Of a stretch of 9,997 bases of DNA, positions 1 to 5,583 are shown in pieces. The stretch lies in contig JANMDV010000102.1 of NCBI GenBank assembly GCA_031376485.1, forward strand, positions 1 through 9,997, in the 5' to 3' direction. This stretch comes from CALMEC01 sp031376485. Lineage in GTDB: Bacteria > Actinomycetota > Thermoleophilia > Miltoncostaeales > Miltoncostaeaceae. The notes under the pieces were generated by a model. That model was not told the origin of the DNA, did not search any database, and saw nothing but the letters and a program-made list of their open reading frames with translations. How positions within the stretch are numbered: the first letter of the stretch is position 1; each line of letters starts with the position of its first letter. Position numbers and translations under genes: made by a program.

Positions 1-248
1 TTGGTCCCGAGCAACTTGTACGAGATCACGAGCGAACGGATGGCGTCATCGCTCGCCCTGCCGCCGGCGTTGCGGATGACGTGCGCGTCGCCCTCGCTGA
101 GCCCTGCGTACTTCGCCGGATCGAGTCTGGCGTCCATGCACGTCAAGATGGCGAACCCTCGCGCGGGCGGCAGGGCCAGCTCAGCCTTGGCGCCAAAATC
201 AGATGCGTACTTGGCGTTTGCCGCAAGCACCTCGTCGAGAACGGACAT
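1..248 (-). CDS. Beta-class carbonic anhydrase, N-terminal part (cut by window edge)
   Basis: Catalyses reversible hydration of CO2 to bicarbonate in the cytoplasm. The reverse strand from the ATG at 248-246 gives 82 uninterrupted residues beginning MSVLDEVLAANAKYASDFGA. The diagnostic beta-carbonic anhydrase motif CMDARLDP lies at residues 37-44: Cys37 is the expected zinc ligand and Asp39-Arg41 the catalytic dyad. The RNAGGR motif follows at residues 59-64. The later zinc ligands (His and second Cys) would lie beyond the left edge. The start is supported by a good Shine-Dalgarno AAAGGAG at 261-255, about 6 nt before ATG. The sequence resembles the short (roughly 160-180 residue) carbonic anhydrase-like proteins common in actinobacteria. 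A transposable element lies just upstream and has probably altered its promoter region. The family call is secure. Physiological role and activity are not shown by this fragment. Confidence 0.93.
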   Translation of the reverse strand, partial: MSVLDEVLAANAKYASDFGAKAELALPPARGFAILTCMDARLDPAKYAGLSEGDAHVIRNAGGRASDDAIRSLVISYKLLGT

Positions 249-276
249 CGCTACTCCTTTGGTCGGCCGGACGTCC

Positions 277-295
277 CCCTGACGTCTGGTCAGGG
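277..295. repeat. Small inverted repeat upstream of the carbonic anhydrase gene
   Basis: Perfect 7-bp arms CCCTGAC (277-283) and GTCAGGG (289-295) enclose a 5-nt loop. It lies 29 to 47 nt upstream of the carbonic anhydrase ATG, between the gene and the transposable element. It could be a 5'-UTR hairpin or an operator half-pair. Short GC-rich inverted repeats are common in DNA of this composition, so significance is uncertain. Confidence 0.35.
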
Positions 296-300
296 CAAAC

Positions 301-327
301 CTAGTGTCCTGTCTCACAAATAAGTTG
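301..327 (+). repeat. Left terminal inverted repeat of the MITE
   Basis: Begins CTAGTGTCCTGTCTCACAA and matches the reverse complement of 477-503 with two mismatches. It contains the sub-terminal word CTCACAAATA (313-322), a one-mismatch version of the word found in the right terminus and in the central hairpin. Confidence 0.85.
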
Positions 328-407
328 CGATCTGGCGGCTGCAAAACTCCCCCGGATTTGGTCCGTGCGTGGGGGAGCATTCGCCTCTGGGGCTGTGTCC
401 TCGCCTC

Positions 408-432
408 CGCCCATACTCACAAGTATGGGGCG
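408..432. repeat. Central hairpin of the MITE
   Basis: The arms 410-417 and 422-429 pair perfectly around a 4-nt loop and can extend with one bulged base to 408 and 432. The loop and right arm contain CTCACAAGTA (416-425), the exact reverse complement of TACTTGTGAG in the right terminus (482-491). The end motif therefore recurs inside the element. Confidence 0.6.
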
Positions 433-476
433 AAGGCTGCGTCCTCGTCCGGCGGGTTTTTCACTCGCCATATCAT

Positions 477-503
477 CAACCTACTTGTGAGACAGGACAC
501 TAG
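477..503 (-). repeat. Right terminal inverted repeat of the MITE
   Basis: Mirror copy of 301-327 (25 of 27). It ends 10 bp before the hairpin that closes ychF, so the element landed just outside that gene's terminator region. Confidence 0.85.
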
Positions 504-513
504 TGGTCCGAGT

Positions 514-545
514 ACGTGTGACGCCTCATCCGAGGCGTCACACGT
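514..545 (-). terminator. 14-bp perfect hairpin at the end of ychF
   Basis: The arms 514-527 and 532-545 are perfectly complementary around the 4-nt loop ATCC (528-531). The right arm covers the ychF stop codon (540-538) and its last codons. No run of U follows on the minus strand, so this would be the U-less type of terminator often seen in actinobacteria. It might alternatively serve as an RNA 3'-end stabiliser. The hairpin itself is certain; the role is inferred. Confidence 0.6.
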
Positions 546-1614
546 TGAAGCGGATCTGCATGACGTCGCCCTCCTGGACGACGTACTCCTTGCCCTCCAT
601 GCGCACCTGGGCATGCTCGCGGGCTTTCGAGAACGACCCTGCCGCGACGAGCTTGTCCCATCCGACGACTTCTGCCCGGATGAACCCGCGCTCCATGTCG
701 GAGTGGATCTTGCCGGCGGCCTTGTCTGCGGTGGTGCCACGGGTGATGGGCCACGCACGCGCCTCCGGCGGACCCGACCCCGTAAAGAACGTAACCAGGT
801 CCAGCAGCCGGTATGCGGCGGCGACGACTGCGGGTGCGCCACGCTCGTCACCCAGGCCGAGCTCTGCGGCGAGCTCAGCTGCCTCGTCGGGATCCATGGC
901 GGCCAGCTCCAGCTCGACGCCGACGGGCAGCGCCATGGCATGCGCGCCATGTGATTGGGCGTGAGCGAGGACATCGGTTGGCGGATCGCCCGGGTCGTCG
1001 GTGTTGACCAGGTACAGGACCGGTTTGGCCGTCATCAGGCCCATCTCGACGGCCAGCTCGACCGCGGCGGGGTCGGCGGCCGATCGCGCGGGGCGACCCT
1101 CGTCCAGCAACGCGGCCAGGGCGCCGAGGACACCCAACTCCAACTTGGCCTGGGCGTCGCCGGTGCGCGCGGCCTTGGCGGACTTCTCTTCGCGGCGTGC
1201 CAGGAGCTCGCGGTCGGCCAGGGCCAGCTCCAGGTCGACGGCCTCGGCGTCGCCGACCGGGTCGATGCGCTCGAGCGGGTGGCCGACCTCGGCGTTGGCG
1301 AATCCGCGCACGACGTGGATCAGGGCGTCGACCTCGCGCAGTCGCCCAAGCGCCTGCCCGCCGAGCCCCTCGCCCCGGCCGGCGCCGGCGGAGAGCCCCG
1401 CGATATCGACGACCTGCACCTGGGCGCACACCCGGCGTGGGATGTCCTGAATATCGGCGATCGCGTCGATGCGCGGATCCGGTACGTCCGCTGCGCCCTT
1501 GCGCGGCTCGCGTGTCGAGTACGGGTAGGCGGCGACCTCCGCCTCGTCGCCGGTGATCAGGTTGAAGAGAGCGGTCTTTCCCGAGTTGGCGAGACCGACG
1601 AGGCCGAGTTCCAC
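538..1614 (-). CDS. ychF: Redox-regulated/ribosome-binding ATPase YchF (Obg-like)
   Basis: A universally conserved P-loop NTPase of the Obg/OLA1 family that prefers ATP and associates with ribosomes. The protein has 358 residues, against about 363 for E. coli YchF. The P-loop GLANSGKT is at residues 7-14 and the G3 motif DIAGL follows the predicted strand VQVV. The usual glycine-rich switch follows (AGAGRGEGLGG). NTDD occupies the place of the NxxE base-recognition motif. A TGS domain fills the last 85 or so residues, ending in the typical VQEGDVMQIRFNV. The GTG at 1614-1612 is chosen because it puts the P-loop at the family's normal distance from the N-terminus. A longer reading to 1680 would add 22 unrelated residues and cross the divergent promoter. 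No Shine-Dalgarno is visible before the GTG, so translation may be leaderless. Diverges from yqeY with 47 bp between starts. Confidence 0.95.
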   Translation of the reverse strand: MELGLVGLANSGKTALFNLITGDEAEVAAYPYSTREPRKGAADVPDPRIDAIADIQDIPRRVCAQVQVVDIAGLSAGAGRGEGLGGQALGRLREVDALIHVVRGFANAEVGHPLERIDPVGDAEAVDLELALADRELLARREEKSAKAARTGDAQAKLELGVLGALAALLDEGRPARSAADPAAVELAVEMGLMTAKPVLYLVNTDDPGDPPTDVLAHAQSHGAHAMALPVGVELELAAMDPDEAAELAAELGLGDERGAPAVVAAAYRLLDLVTFFTGSGPPEARAWPITRGTTADKAAGKIHSDMERGFIRAEVVGWDKLVAAGSFSKAREHAQVRMEGKEYVVQEGDVMQIRFNV

Positions 1615-1622
1615 GACGCGGG

Positions 1623-1633
1623 AGGTTAGCCTA
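1623..1633. promoter_or_regulatory. Overlapping divergent -10 elements between ychF and yqeY
   Basis: On the plus strand TAGCCT (1627-1632) fits the actinobacterial TANNNT -10. It would start transcription near 1639, about 23 nt before yqeY and leaving its Shine-Dalgarno (GGAGG, 1651-1655) in the leader. On the minus strand TAGGCT (1633-1628) and TAACCT (1628-1623) overlap it. TAACCT ends 8 nt before the ychF GTG, compatible with a leaderless transcript. No convincing -35 hexamer is seen on either strand. Confidence 0.4.
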
Positions 1634-1661
1634 TGAGCGAACCCTGACTCGGAGGCACTGC

Positions 1662-2123
1662 ATGGCAGATGTGACCGCACCTCTGGCGGCCCGGCTCGAA
1701 GAGGATATGAAGGACGCGATGCGCGCCCGCGAGAAGCAGCGACTGGGTGTGATCCGCCGGGCGCGTGCGGCGATCAAGAACGCCGAGATCGCCGCCCGTG
1801 CGTCGTTGGACGATGCCGCTGTGCAGAAGACCCTGCGGGGGATTGTCAAGCAGCACCGCGAGTCGATCGAGCAGTACGAAGCCGCAGACCGCGCGGACTT
1901 GGCCGACATCGAGCGCGCCGAACTCGCGATCCTGGACGAGTACCTGCCGCAGCAGCTCGATGCTGCGGCCATCGAACCGGTCGTTGCCGCTGCCATCGTG
2001 GAGCTGGGCGCGACGGGCCCCAAGGACATGGGCGTCGTCATGAAGGCCGCAATGGGCACGCTCGGTGCGGCCGCGGACGGCAAAGAGGTCAGCGCGATCG
2101 TCAGACGCCTGCTCGGGTCGTGA
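1662..2123 (+). CDS. yqeY: GatB/YqeY domain-containing protein
   Basis: A 153-residue protein, about the usual length for stand-alone YqeY proteins (near 150). These proteins resemble the tRNA-binding tail of the GatB amidotransferase subunit. The molecular role of the free-standing version is not settled. It shows the family's alternating helical layout: an N-terminal helix LAARLEEDMKDAMRAREKQR, the KQHRESIEQYEAADRADLA segment, the EYLPQQL motif near residue 90, and the conserved GPKDMGVVMKA stretch followed by DGKEVSAIVRRLL at the C-terminus. The ATG at 1662 has a good Shine-Dalgarno GGAGG at 1651-1655, 6 nt away. The next gene begins 8 nt after its stop, so the two are probably co-transcribed. 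The family call is secure. Confidence 0.92.
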   Translation: MADVTAPLAARLEEDMKDAMRAREKQRLGVIRRARAAIKNAEIAARASLDDAAVQKTLRGIVKQHRESIEQYEAADRADLADIERAELAILDEYLPQQLDAAAIEPVVAAAIVELGATGPKDMGVVMKAAMGTLGAAADGKEVSAIVRRLLGS

Positions 2124-2131
2124 TCTGAACC

Positions 2132-2608
2132 ATGGCGTCGTGGGCGCAGATCGAGGTGGACGAAGCCGAGTTCGCAGCCGACGCCAGGGGCTTGATGGAA
2201 CAGCGTGTCCACAAGTCGATCGCGACGCTGCGGCCCGACGGCTCGCCGCGCATCAGCGGCATCGAGGCCCGGTTCATCGACGGCGAGCTGTCGTTCGGGT
2301 CGATGCCGAACTCGCCCAAGGTGCGCGACCTGGCCGCCGACCCCCGGTTTGCCCTGCACAGCGGATCCCACGAGCCGGATATCTGGGCAGGGGACTCCAA
2401 GTTCGCGGGGACCGTCATCGAAGTGACTGAGCCCGACGTCAAGCAGGCCTACGTCGCCGCTGCGGGAACGGCGCCACCCGGCGACTTCCACCTCTACAGA
2501 GCCGATATCTCGGAGGTCGTCACGATCCGTCTCGGCGAGCCACCCGACCACCTTGTCGTGCGACGCTGGACTCCAGAGCACGGCGTAAAGCAATCAGAGC
2601 TTCGCTAA
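2132..2608 (+). CDS. Pyridoxamine 5'-phosphate oxidase-like (FMN/F420 split-barrel) protein
   Basis: A 158-residue protein of the split beta-barrel flavin-binding superfamily. The typical start of the fold is HKSIATLRPDGSPRISGIEA (residues 27-46), where PDGSPR leads into the second strand. It is followed by GELSFGSMPNSPKVRDLAAD (51-70) and the short DPRFALHSG turn-strand. Small proteins of this type bind FMN, F420 or haem and carry out varied redox chemistry. Nothing here shows which cofactor or substrate is used, and it is too short and divergent to be called PdxH. It starts 8 nt after yqeY with no clear Shine-Dalgarno, suggesting translational coupling. It ends just before the AT-richer toxin-antitoxin promoter with no obvious terminator between. 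Confidence 0.85.
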   Translation: MASWAQIEVDEAEFAADARGLMEQRVHKSIATLRPDGSPRISGIEARFIDGELSFGSMPNSPKVRDLAADPRFALHSGSHEPDIWAGDSKFAGTVIEVTEPDVKQAYVAAAGTAPPGDFHLYRADISEVVTIRLGEPPDHLVVRRWTPEHGVKQSELR

Positions 2609-2624
2609 TAACATGCCGAGCGAG

Positions 2625-2653
2625 TTGACAGACTAATAAGACTAAACTAACGT
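2625..2653 (+). promoter_or_regulatory. Sigma-70 promoter of the toxin-antitoxin cassette
   Basis: A consensus -35 TTGACA (2625-2630), a 17-nt spacer, and the -10 TAACGT (2648-2653). Six bases later is the antitoxin ATG (2660), so the transcript probably begins at the start codon. The spacer carries two copies of AGACTAA (2630-2636 and 2639-2645, 9 bp apart), and AGACT recurs at 2654-2658. These are candidate operator sites for autoregulation by the Phd-type antitoxin. The segment is noticeably more AT-rich than its surroundings. Confidence 0.7.
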
Positions 2654-2659
2654 AGACTC

Positions 2660-2902
2660 ATGCCCCGGGTCGTCAATGTACATGAGGCAAAGACGCACTT
2701 GTCCCGTCTTCTGGACGAGGTGCGAGCGGGCGACGAAATAATTCTGGCGAAGAATGGCACGCCATACGCCCGCCTCGTCCCAATTGAACGTGTTGCGACT
2801 CGGCCAATGGGATTTCTCAAAGGGCACCTCCCCGAAAGCTTCTTCGACCCGTTGCCGGACGATGAGCTGGACTTGTGGGACGGAATCGGTAGCGACCTCT
2901 GA
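2660..2902 (+). CDS. Type II antitoxin, Phd/YefM family
   Basis: An 80-residue antitoxin that would bind the PIN toxin encoded next to it and repress their shared promoter. The N-terminal Phd/YefM DNA-binding and dimerisation fold is clear: VNVHEAKTHLSRLLDEVRAG (residues 5-24), then DEIILAKNGTPYARLVPIE (25-43). The acidic, hydrophobic C-terminal tail (FFDPLPDDELDLWDGIGSDL, 61-80) is the usual toxin-neutralising segment. There is no Shine-Dalgarno before ATG 2660, and the -10 box lies 6 nt upstream, so leaderless translation is likely. The stop codon (2900-2902) directly abuts the toxin's ATG. Phd-PIN pairs are a common type II combination. Base composition and the self-contained promoter suggest acquisition as a cassette. 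Confidence 0.92.
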   Translation: MPRVVNVHEAKTHLSRLLDEVRAGDEIILAKNGTPYARLVPIERVATRPMGFLKGHLPESFFDPLPDDELDLWDGIGSDL

Positions 2903-3292
2903 ATGACGCGTGTCCTGCTCGACACCCATGCTCTGATATGGCTGCTGATTGAGCCGGATCGATTGTCACAACGATCTCGGGCACTCCTTGCCGAGCTCGA
3001 CACGACCGTTTTCGTCTCGCCCGTATCCGCGTATGAAATCGGCCGCAAGAACCAGCTTGGCAAGCTCGGCACAGCTTCGGTCGCCGCCGAAGGTTTCGGG
3101 GGGCATCTCCGTAGGATCGGGGCCGAGGATCTGGAACTCAGCAGCATCCACGCATTATTGGCAGCCCGATTGCCGTCCGCGCACCGCGACCCGTTCGACC
3201 GTTTGCTCGCGGCGCAGTCCCTCGCGGAGGACATCCCAGTCGTGACTCGAGATCGTGCAATCGCGGAACTCGGGGCTGCCACGATCTGGTAG
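2903..3292 (+). CDS. vapC: Type II toxin, PIN-domain ribonuclease (VapC family)
   Basis: A 129-residue PIN domain; VapC-type toxins cleave RNA (tRNA or rRNA sites) with Mg2+ or Mn2+. The acidic active site is complete: Asp7 in LLDTHALIWLL, Glu45 in SAYEIGRKN, Asp96 and Asp99 in HRDPFDRLLAAQ, and Asp117 in VVTRDRAI. The toxin is therefore predicted to be active. The ATG follows the antitoxin's TGA without a gap, so translation should be coupled. The length is normal for the family and no frameshift is seen. It converges on the small gene from the other strand, with 4 nt between the two stop codons. The RNA target cannot be read from the sequence. Confidence 0.94.
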   Translation: MTRVLLDTHALIWLLIEPDRLSQRSRALLAELDTTVFVSPVSAYEIGRKNQLGKLGTASVAAEGFGGHLRRIGAEDLELSSIHALLAARLPSAHRDPFDRLLAAQSLAEDIPVVTRDRAIAELGAATIW

Positions 3293-3293
3293 C

Positions 3294-3306
3294 GGGCTAC
3301 GAGCCC
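3294..3306. terminator. Short hairpin between convergent genes
   Basis: GGGCT (3294-3298) and AGCCC (3302-3306) pair around ACG in the junction between vapC and the minus-strand 75-residue gene. The stem covers the latter's stop codon. It has only five base pairs and no U-run on either strand, so at best it is a weak two-way terminator. Confidence 0.25.
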
Positions 3307-3524
3307 CCGAAGCCGACGCGGGAGGGCTCGCCGGGGACCAGGCGGATGTAAACGAGCTCGCCGGTGTTGAGCCAGTGGGTGCCCTCCTCGGCCTCGACCG
3401 AGCGCCATCCACCGTCCCCGTTGCCCAGGCTTGCGGCAAGGTCCTGTGCGGCCTGCTCCTCGATCGTCAGCCGCAGGATCGTGCCGCCCTCGAACCCCAT
3501 CTCGACGCGTCGGCCGGCCGCCAT
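3297..3524 (-). CDS. Uncharacterised 75-residue protein coupled to the radical SAM gene
   Basis: I do not recognise a named family. The ATG at 3524-3522 overlaps the radical SAM TGA by one base (TGATG), a classic coupling arrangement, and the reading gives 75 residues starting MAAGRRVEMGFEGGTILRLT. The pattern suggests a small beta-rich fold: strand-turn-strand (RRVEMGFEGGTILRLTI), a helix (EEQAAQDLAASL), then two strands (GWRSVEAEEGTHWLNTGELVYIRL), and a final RVGFG. This resembles small conserved hypothetical proteins with a valine-tyrosine-rich last strand. There is no cysteine, signal peptide or membrane segment. The longer reading in this frame, to 3911, merely crosses the radical SAM gene. 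It could be an accessory or regulatory subunit of the enzyme upstream, but that rests on gene order only. Confidence 0.72.
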   Translation of the reverse strand: MAAGRRVEMGFEGGTILRLTIEEQAAQDLAASLGNGDGGWRSVEAEEGTHWLNTGELVYIRLVPGEPSRVGFGGS

Positions 3525-5158
3525 CAATTGGCCTGCAAAATCGGCAGGGTCTTGGGCCGTTCGATCGGCGGGCTCCACGCGGGCAGTCGCTTGAGGACGT
3601 CCACGTGTTTCATCGATTCGATCTGGTCGGTGAACTTGAGCAACTGGCCGCGTCCGTACTTGCGAAACGCCGCGACGCCGAACGCCTCGTAGATGAAGCG
3701 CAGCGCACGCGGCGACAAGTTGCGCCTGATGATGCGAAACGCGTCGGGGCCTCTGCCGATCGCCGTCAGTAGTGCGACCTGGGGCAGGCGCACCGTAAAG
3801 CGCCATTCGCGGACGACCAACCCCATGATGCGAAGCAGGTTTTTGCCGATCTCGCGCCTGAACATCCGTCGCCAGCCCTGCGAGGAGTAGAAGCGCAACA
3901 TGCCGCGCCAAGTCTCCATCTGCAGCTGGTAGGGCGTCATGAGCTTGGGCGCGATGATGCAGTGGTGGCCGTCATACAGCGAGTAGTCCTCGGTCAAGAC
4001 ACGGCCGTCCTGACGCATGCCGTGGTCGAACGCCGTACCGGGAAGCGTCGTCAGCATCATCATCTGCAACGTGTCGACCTTGTGCTCGATTGCGAAGTCG
4101 ATCGTGGCCCGCACGGTCTCGGGGGTATCGGTGTCGGCGCCGACGACGAACATGCCGTGGACGCGGATACCGTAGTCGTGCAGCAGCTTGATCGAGTTCG
4201 TGATGTGCTCGACCTTCTGCTTCTTGTTGTAGGCGTCCAGGCCCTCCTGCGTGATGCTTTCGAACCCGACGTACACCATGTAGCAGCCGGAGTCCCGCAT
4301 CAGGCCCAGCAGCTCGTGGTCGGGCTCGAGCGTGGTCTTGGACTTGTAGATGGAGTCGGCGCGGATCTGCGCAGTCCACATCGGTGTGATCTTCTCGTCG
4401 AGCATGGCGCGGAAGAGCGCCTTGGATTGCTTCTTGTCGACGATGAAGATGTCGTCGTAGAAGAACACACTCTGGGCTTTGGCCAGGCGGAGTTCGCGCA
4501 TGACGTTTTCGACCGACCGGCTGCGCAGCTTGCGTCCAAACATTTTGATGACCGAGCAGAAGCTGCAGTCATACGGGCAGCCCCACTTCATCATGAGGGG
4601 ATAGGTCTGCATCGTTTCGCGACCTTCGAGCAGATGGAACGCTGGGAACGGCAGCGCATCGAGGTCCTCGCTCGACGCCGGAGGGGCCTCGGGGTTGTTG
4701 ATCTGCTGCCCGTCGTGGTCCATCCACGACAGACCCTGCACCGCGTGTAACTCGTCCCGCGCGCCCCCGCGCGCCAGCCAGTCGACGAGTTGGACGAAGC
4801 CCACGTGGCCCTCGCGCCGGATGACGTAGTCGGTGTGCTTGAGCGCCTCCTGCGCCATGAACGTCACATGTGAGCCGCCCAACACGACCGGGATGCCCTT
4901 GGCCCGCAGCCGTTCGGAGTAGGCGTAGCCCTCGAGCGTCGTGTTGGTCGTGGTCGAAATGCAGACCAGGTCCGCCGACTCGACGTCCGTCCAGTCGACC
5001 TCGACGCCTGCGATCAGCTCGCAGTAGATCCACTGATCCGCGTCGGGGTCGCGCTCGGCGATACACGCGGCGAGCAGTGGCAACCCGAGTTTCGGGAGGT
5101 TCGCGATCTCGTAGATCGTTGCCCCGCGGGGCTTCGGCTCGATGTAGCGGATCTTCAT
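3524..5158 (-). CDS. B12-binding domain radical SAM protein
   Basis: A 544-residue enzyme of the cobalamin-binding radical SAM class. Residues about 20-135 look like the B12-binding Rossmann domain (DLVCISTTTNTTLEGYAYSE, then VVLGGSHVTF and YVIRREG). The DxHxxG base-off motif is not evident. The radical SAM core begins at residue about 188 with CPYDCSFC: Cys194, Cys198 and Cys201 form the CxxxCxxC 4Fe-4S site. The core continues through VFFYDDIF, WTAQIRAD, CYMVYVGFES and HGMFVVGADTDT. The C-terminal third (after about 390) is a helical extension of the kind seen in BchE-like and HpnJ/HpnR-like enzymes. Such proteins carry out radical methylations, cyclisations or ring chemistry; the substrate is unknown. 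The ATG at 5158-5156 is chosen because the family begins MKIRYIEPxxxG. The reading to 6214 is artefactual. Starts 20 nt after the epimerase stop and is coupled to the small gene after it. Confidence 0.9.
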   Translation of the reverse strand: MKIRYIEPKPRGATIYEIANLPKLGLPLLAACIAERDPDADQWIYCELIAGVEVDWTDVESADLVCISTTTNTTLEGYAYSERLRAKGIPVVLGGSHVTFMAQEALKHTDYVIRREGHVGFVQLVDWLARGGARDELHAVQGLSWMDHDGQQINNPEAPPASSEDLDALPFPAFHLLEGRETMQTYPLMMKWGCPYDCSFCSVIKMFGRKLRSRSVENVMRELRLAKAQSVFFYDDIFIVDKKQSKALFRAMLDEKITPMWTAQIRADSIYKSKTTLEPDHELLGLMRDSGCYMVYVGFESITQEGLDAYNKKQKVEHITNSIKLLHDYGIRVHGMFVVGADTDTPETVRATIDFAIEHKVDTLQMMMLTTLPGTAFDHGMRQDGRVLTEDYSLYDGHHCIIAPKLMTPYQLQMETWRGMLRFYSSQGWRRMFRREIGKNLLRIMGLVVREWRFTVRLPQVALLTAIGRGPDAFRIIRRNLSPRALRFIYEAFGVAAFRKYGRGQLLKFTDQIESMKHVDVLKRLPAWSPPIERPKTLPILQAN

Positions 5159-5178
5159 GGCTCGGGAGCTCCGGGGTG

Positions 5179-5583
5179 TCAGTGGGCTTGAACGAGTTCG
5201 GTCAAGATGCCGCCGCTCGCACGTGGATGGATGAACGCGATCATATGGCCGCCGAGGCCGCGGCGGGGCTGGTCGTCGATGAGTTCCGCGCCGCCGTCGC
5301 GCAGTTCGGCGAGCGCGGCGGTCAGGTCGTCCACTTCGAAGGCGACGTGATGCAGGCCGGGTCCGCGCCGCTCGAGAAATCTGGCGACCCCGCACTGGGG
5401 GTCGACAGGTTGAATCAGCTCGACATGGCTCGTACCGACGCTCAGGCTGACGGCCTCGACCCCTTGGTCGTCGAGCCGCTCGCGTACCTCGATCGACATG
5501 CCGTACCGGTCGGTGTAGACCGGAAGGGCCGCATCGATATCCGCGACCGCGTACGCGACGTGGTGGATTCGGTCCAAACGCAC
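5179..5583 (-). CDS. mce: Methylmalonyl-CoA epimerase (VOC superfamily)
   Basis: Interconverts (2R)- and (2S)-methylmalonyl-CoA, feeding the B12-dependent mutase in propionate and branched-chain degradation. The 134-residue length is typical. Two VOC modules are visible: RIHHVAYAVADIDAALPVYT (residues 5-24) and GLHHVAFEVDDLTAALAEL (76-94). Expected metal and active-site positions are His8, Glu55 (VELIQP), His79 and the Glu in GGILTELVQ (residue 129). The start is GTG at 5583-5581. A TANNNT box (TAGACT, 5595-5590) sits exactly 6 nt upstream and there is no Shine-Dalgarno, pointing to a leaderless transcript. The radical SAM gene follows after 20 nt. No mutase or carboxylase gene is present in the window. 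Other VOC functions are possible but the match to epimerase motifs is good. Confidence 0.88.
   Translation of the reverse strand: MRLDRIHHVAYAVADIDAALPVYTDRYGMSIEVRERLDDQGVEAVSLSVGTSHVELIQPVDPQCGVARFLERRGPGLHHVAFEVDDLTAALAELRDGGAELIDDQPRRGLGGHMIAFIHPRASGGILTELVQAH

Larger units (their letters stand above)
301..503. mobile_element. MITE-like non-autonomous transposable element, 203 bp
   Basis: Both ends carry the same 27-bp inverted terminal sequence (301-327 and 477-503, 25 of 27 bases identical when one is reversed and complemented). Both ends also carry CTAG (301-304 and 500-503). Inside the termini the symmetry continues, imperfectly and with single-base gaps, for roughly another 28 bp (329-356 against 474-447), so the element could fold as one long hairpin. 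A second hairpin sits near the middle (408-432). There is no credible coding sequence inside, so it would need a transposase supplied elsewhere. Ends of the form TGTCCTGTCTCAC flanked by CTAG fit families that target CTAG. IS630/Tc1 (TA within CTAG) and IS481 (NCTAGN) are both candidates, and the sequence alone does not decide between them. Exact borders are uncertain by 2 to 4 bp because the CTAG may be target duplication rather than element. Confidence 0.82.

Noticed and set aside
517..542. TGTGA...TCACA pair resembling a CRP/FNR-type operator
   Set aside because: The half-sites are 16 bp apart rather than 6 and belong to the longer 14-bp hairpin at the end of ychF.
417..974. Minus-strand open frame running from ychF into the MITE
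   Set aside because: It is an out-of-frame reading of ychF and the element, with no recognisable domain. The MITE shows no coding capacity.
955..1629. Plus-strand open frame opposite ychF
   Set aside because: Antisense shadow without family features, opposite a well-supported gene.
1615..1680. Longer ychF start giving 22 extra residues
   Set aside because: The extension has no similarity to YchF, overlaps the divergent promoter and the yqeY start, and would push the P-loop too far from the N-terminus.
3525..3911. Extension of the 75-residue gene to a 204-residue protein
   Set aside because: The extra part is the radical SAM gene read in another frame. The coupled ATG at 3524 is the natural start.
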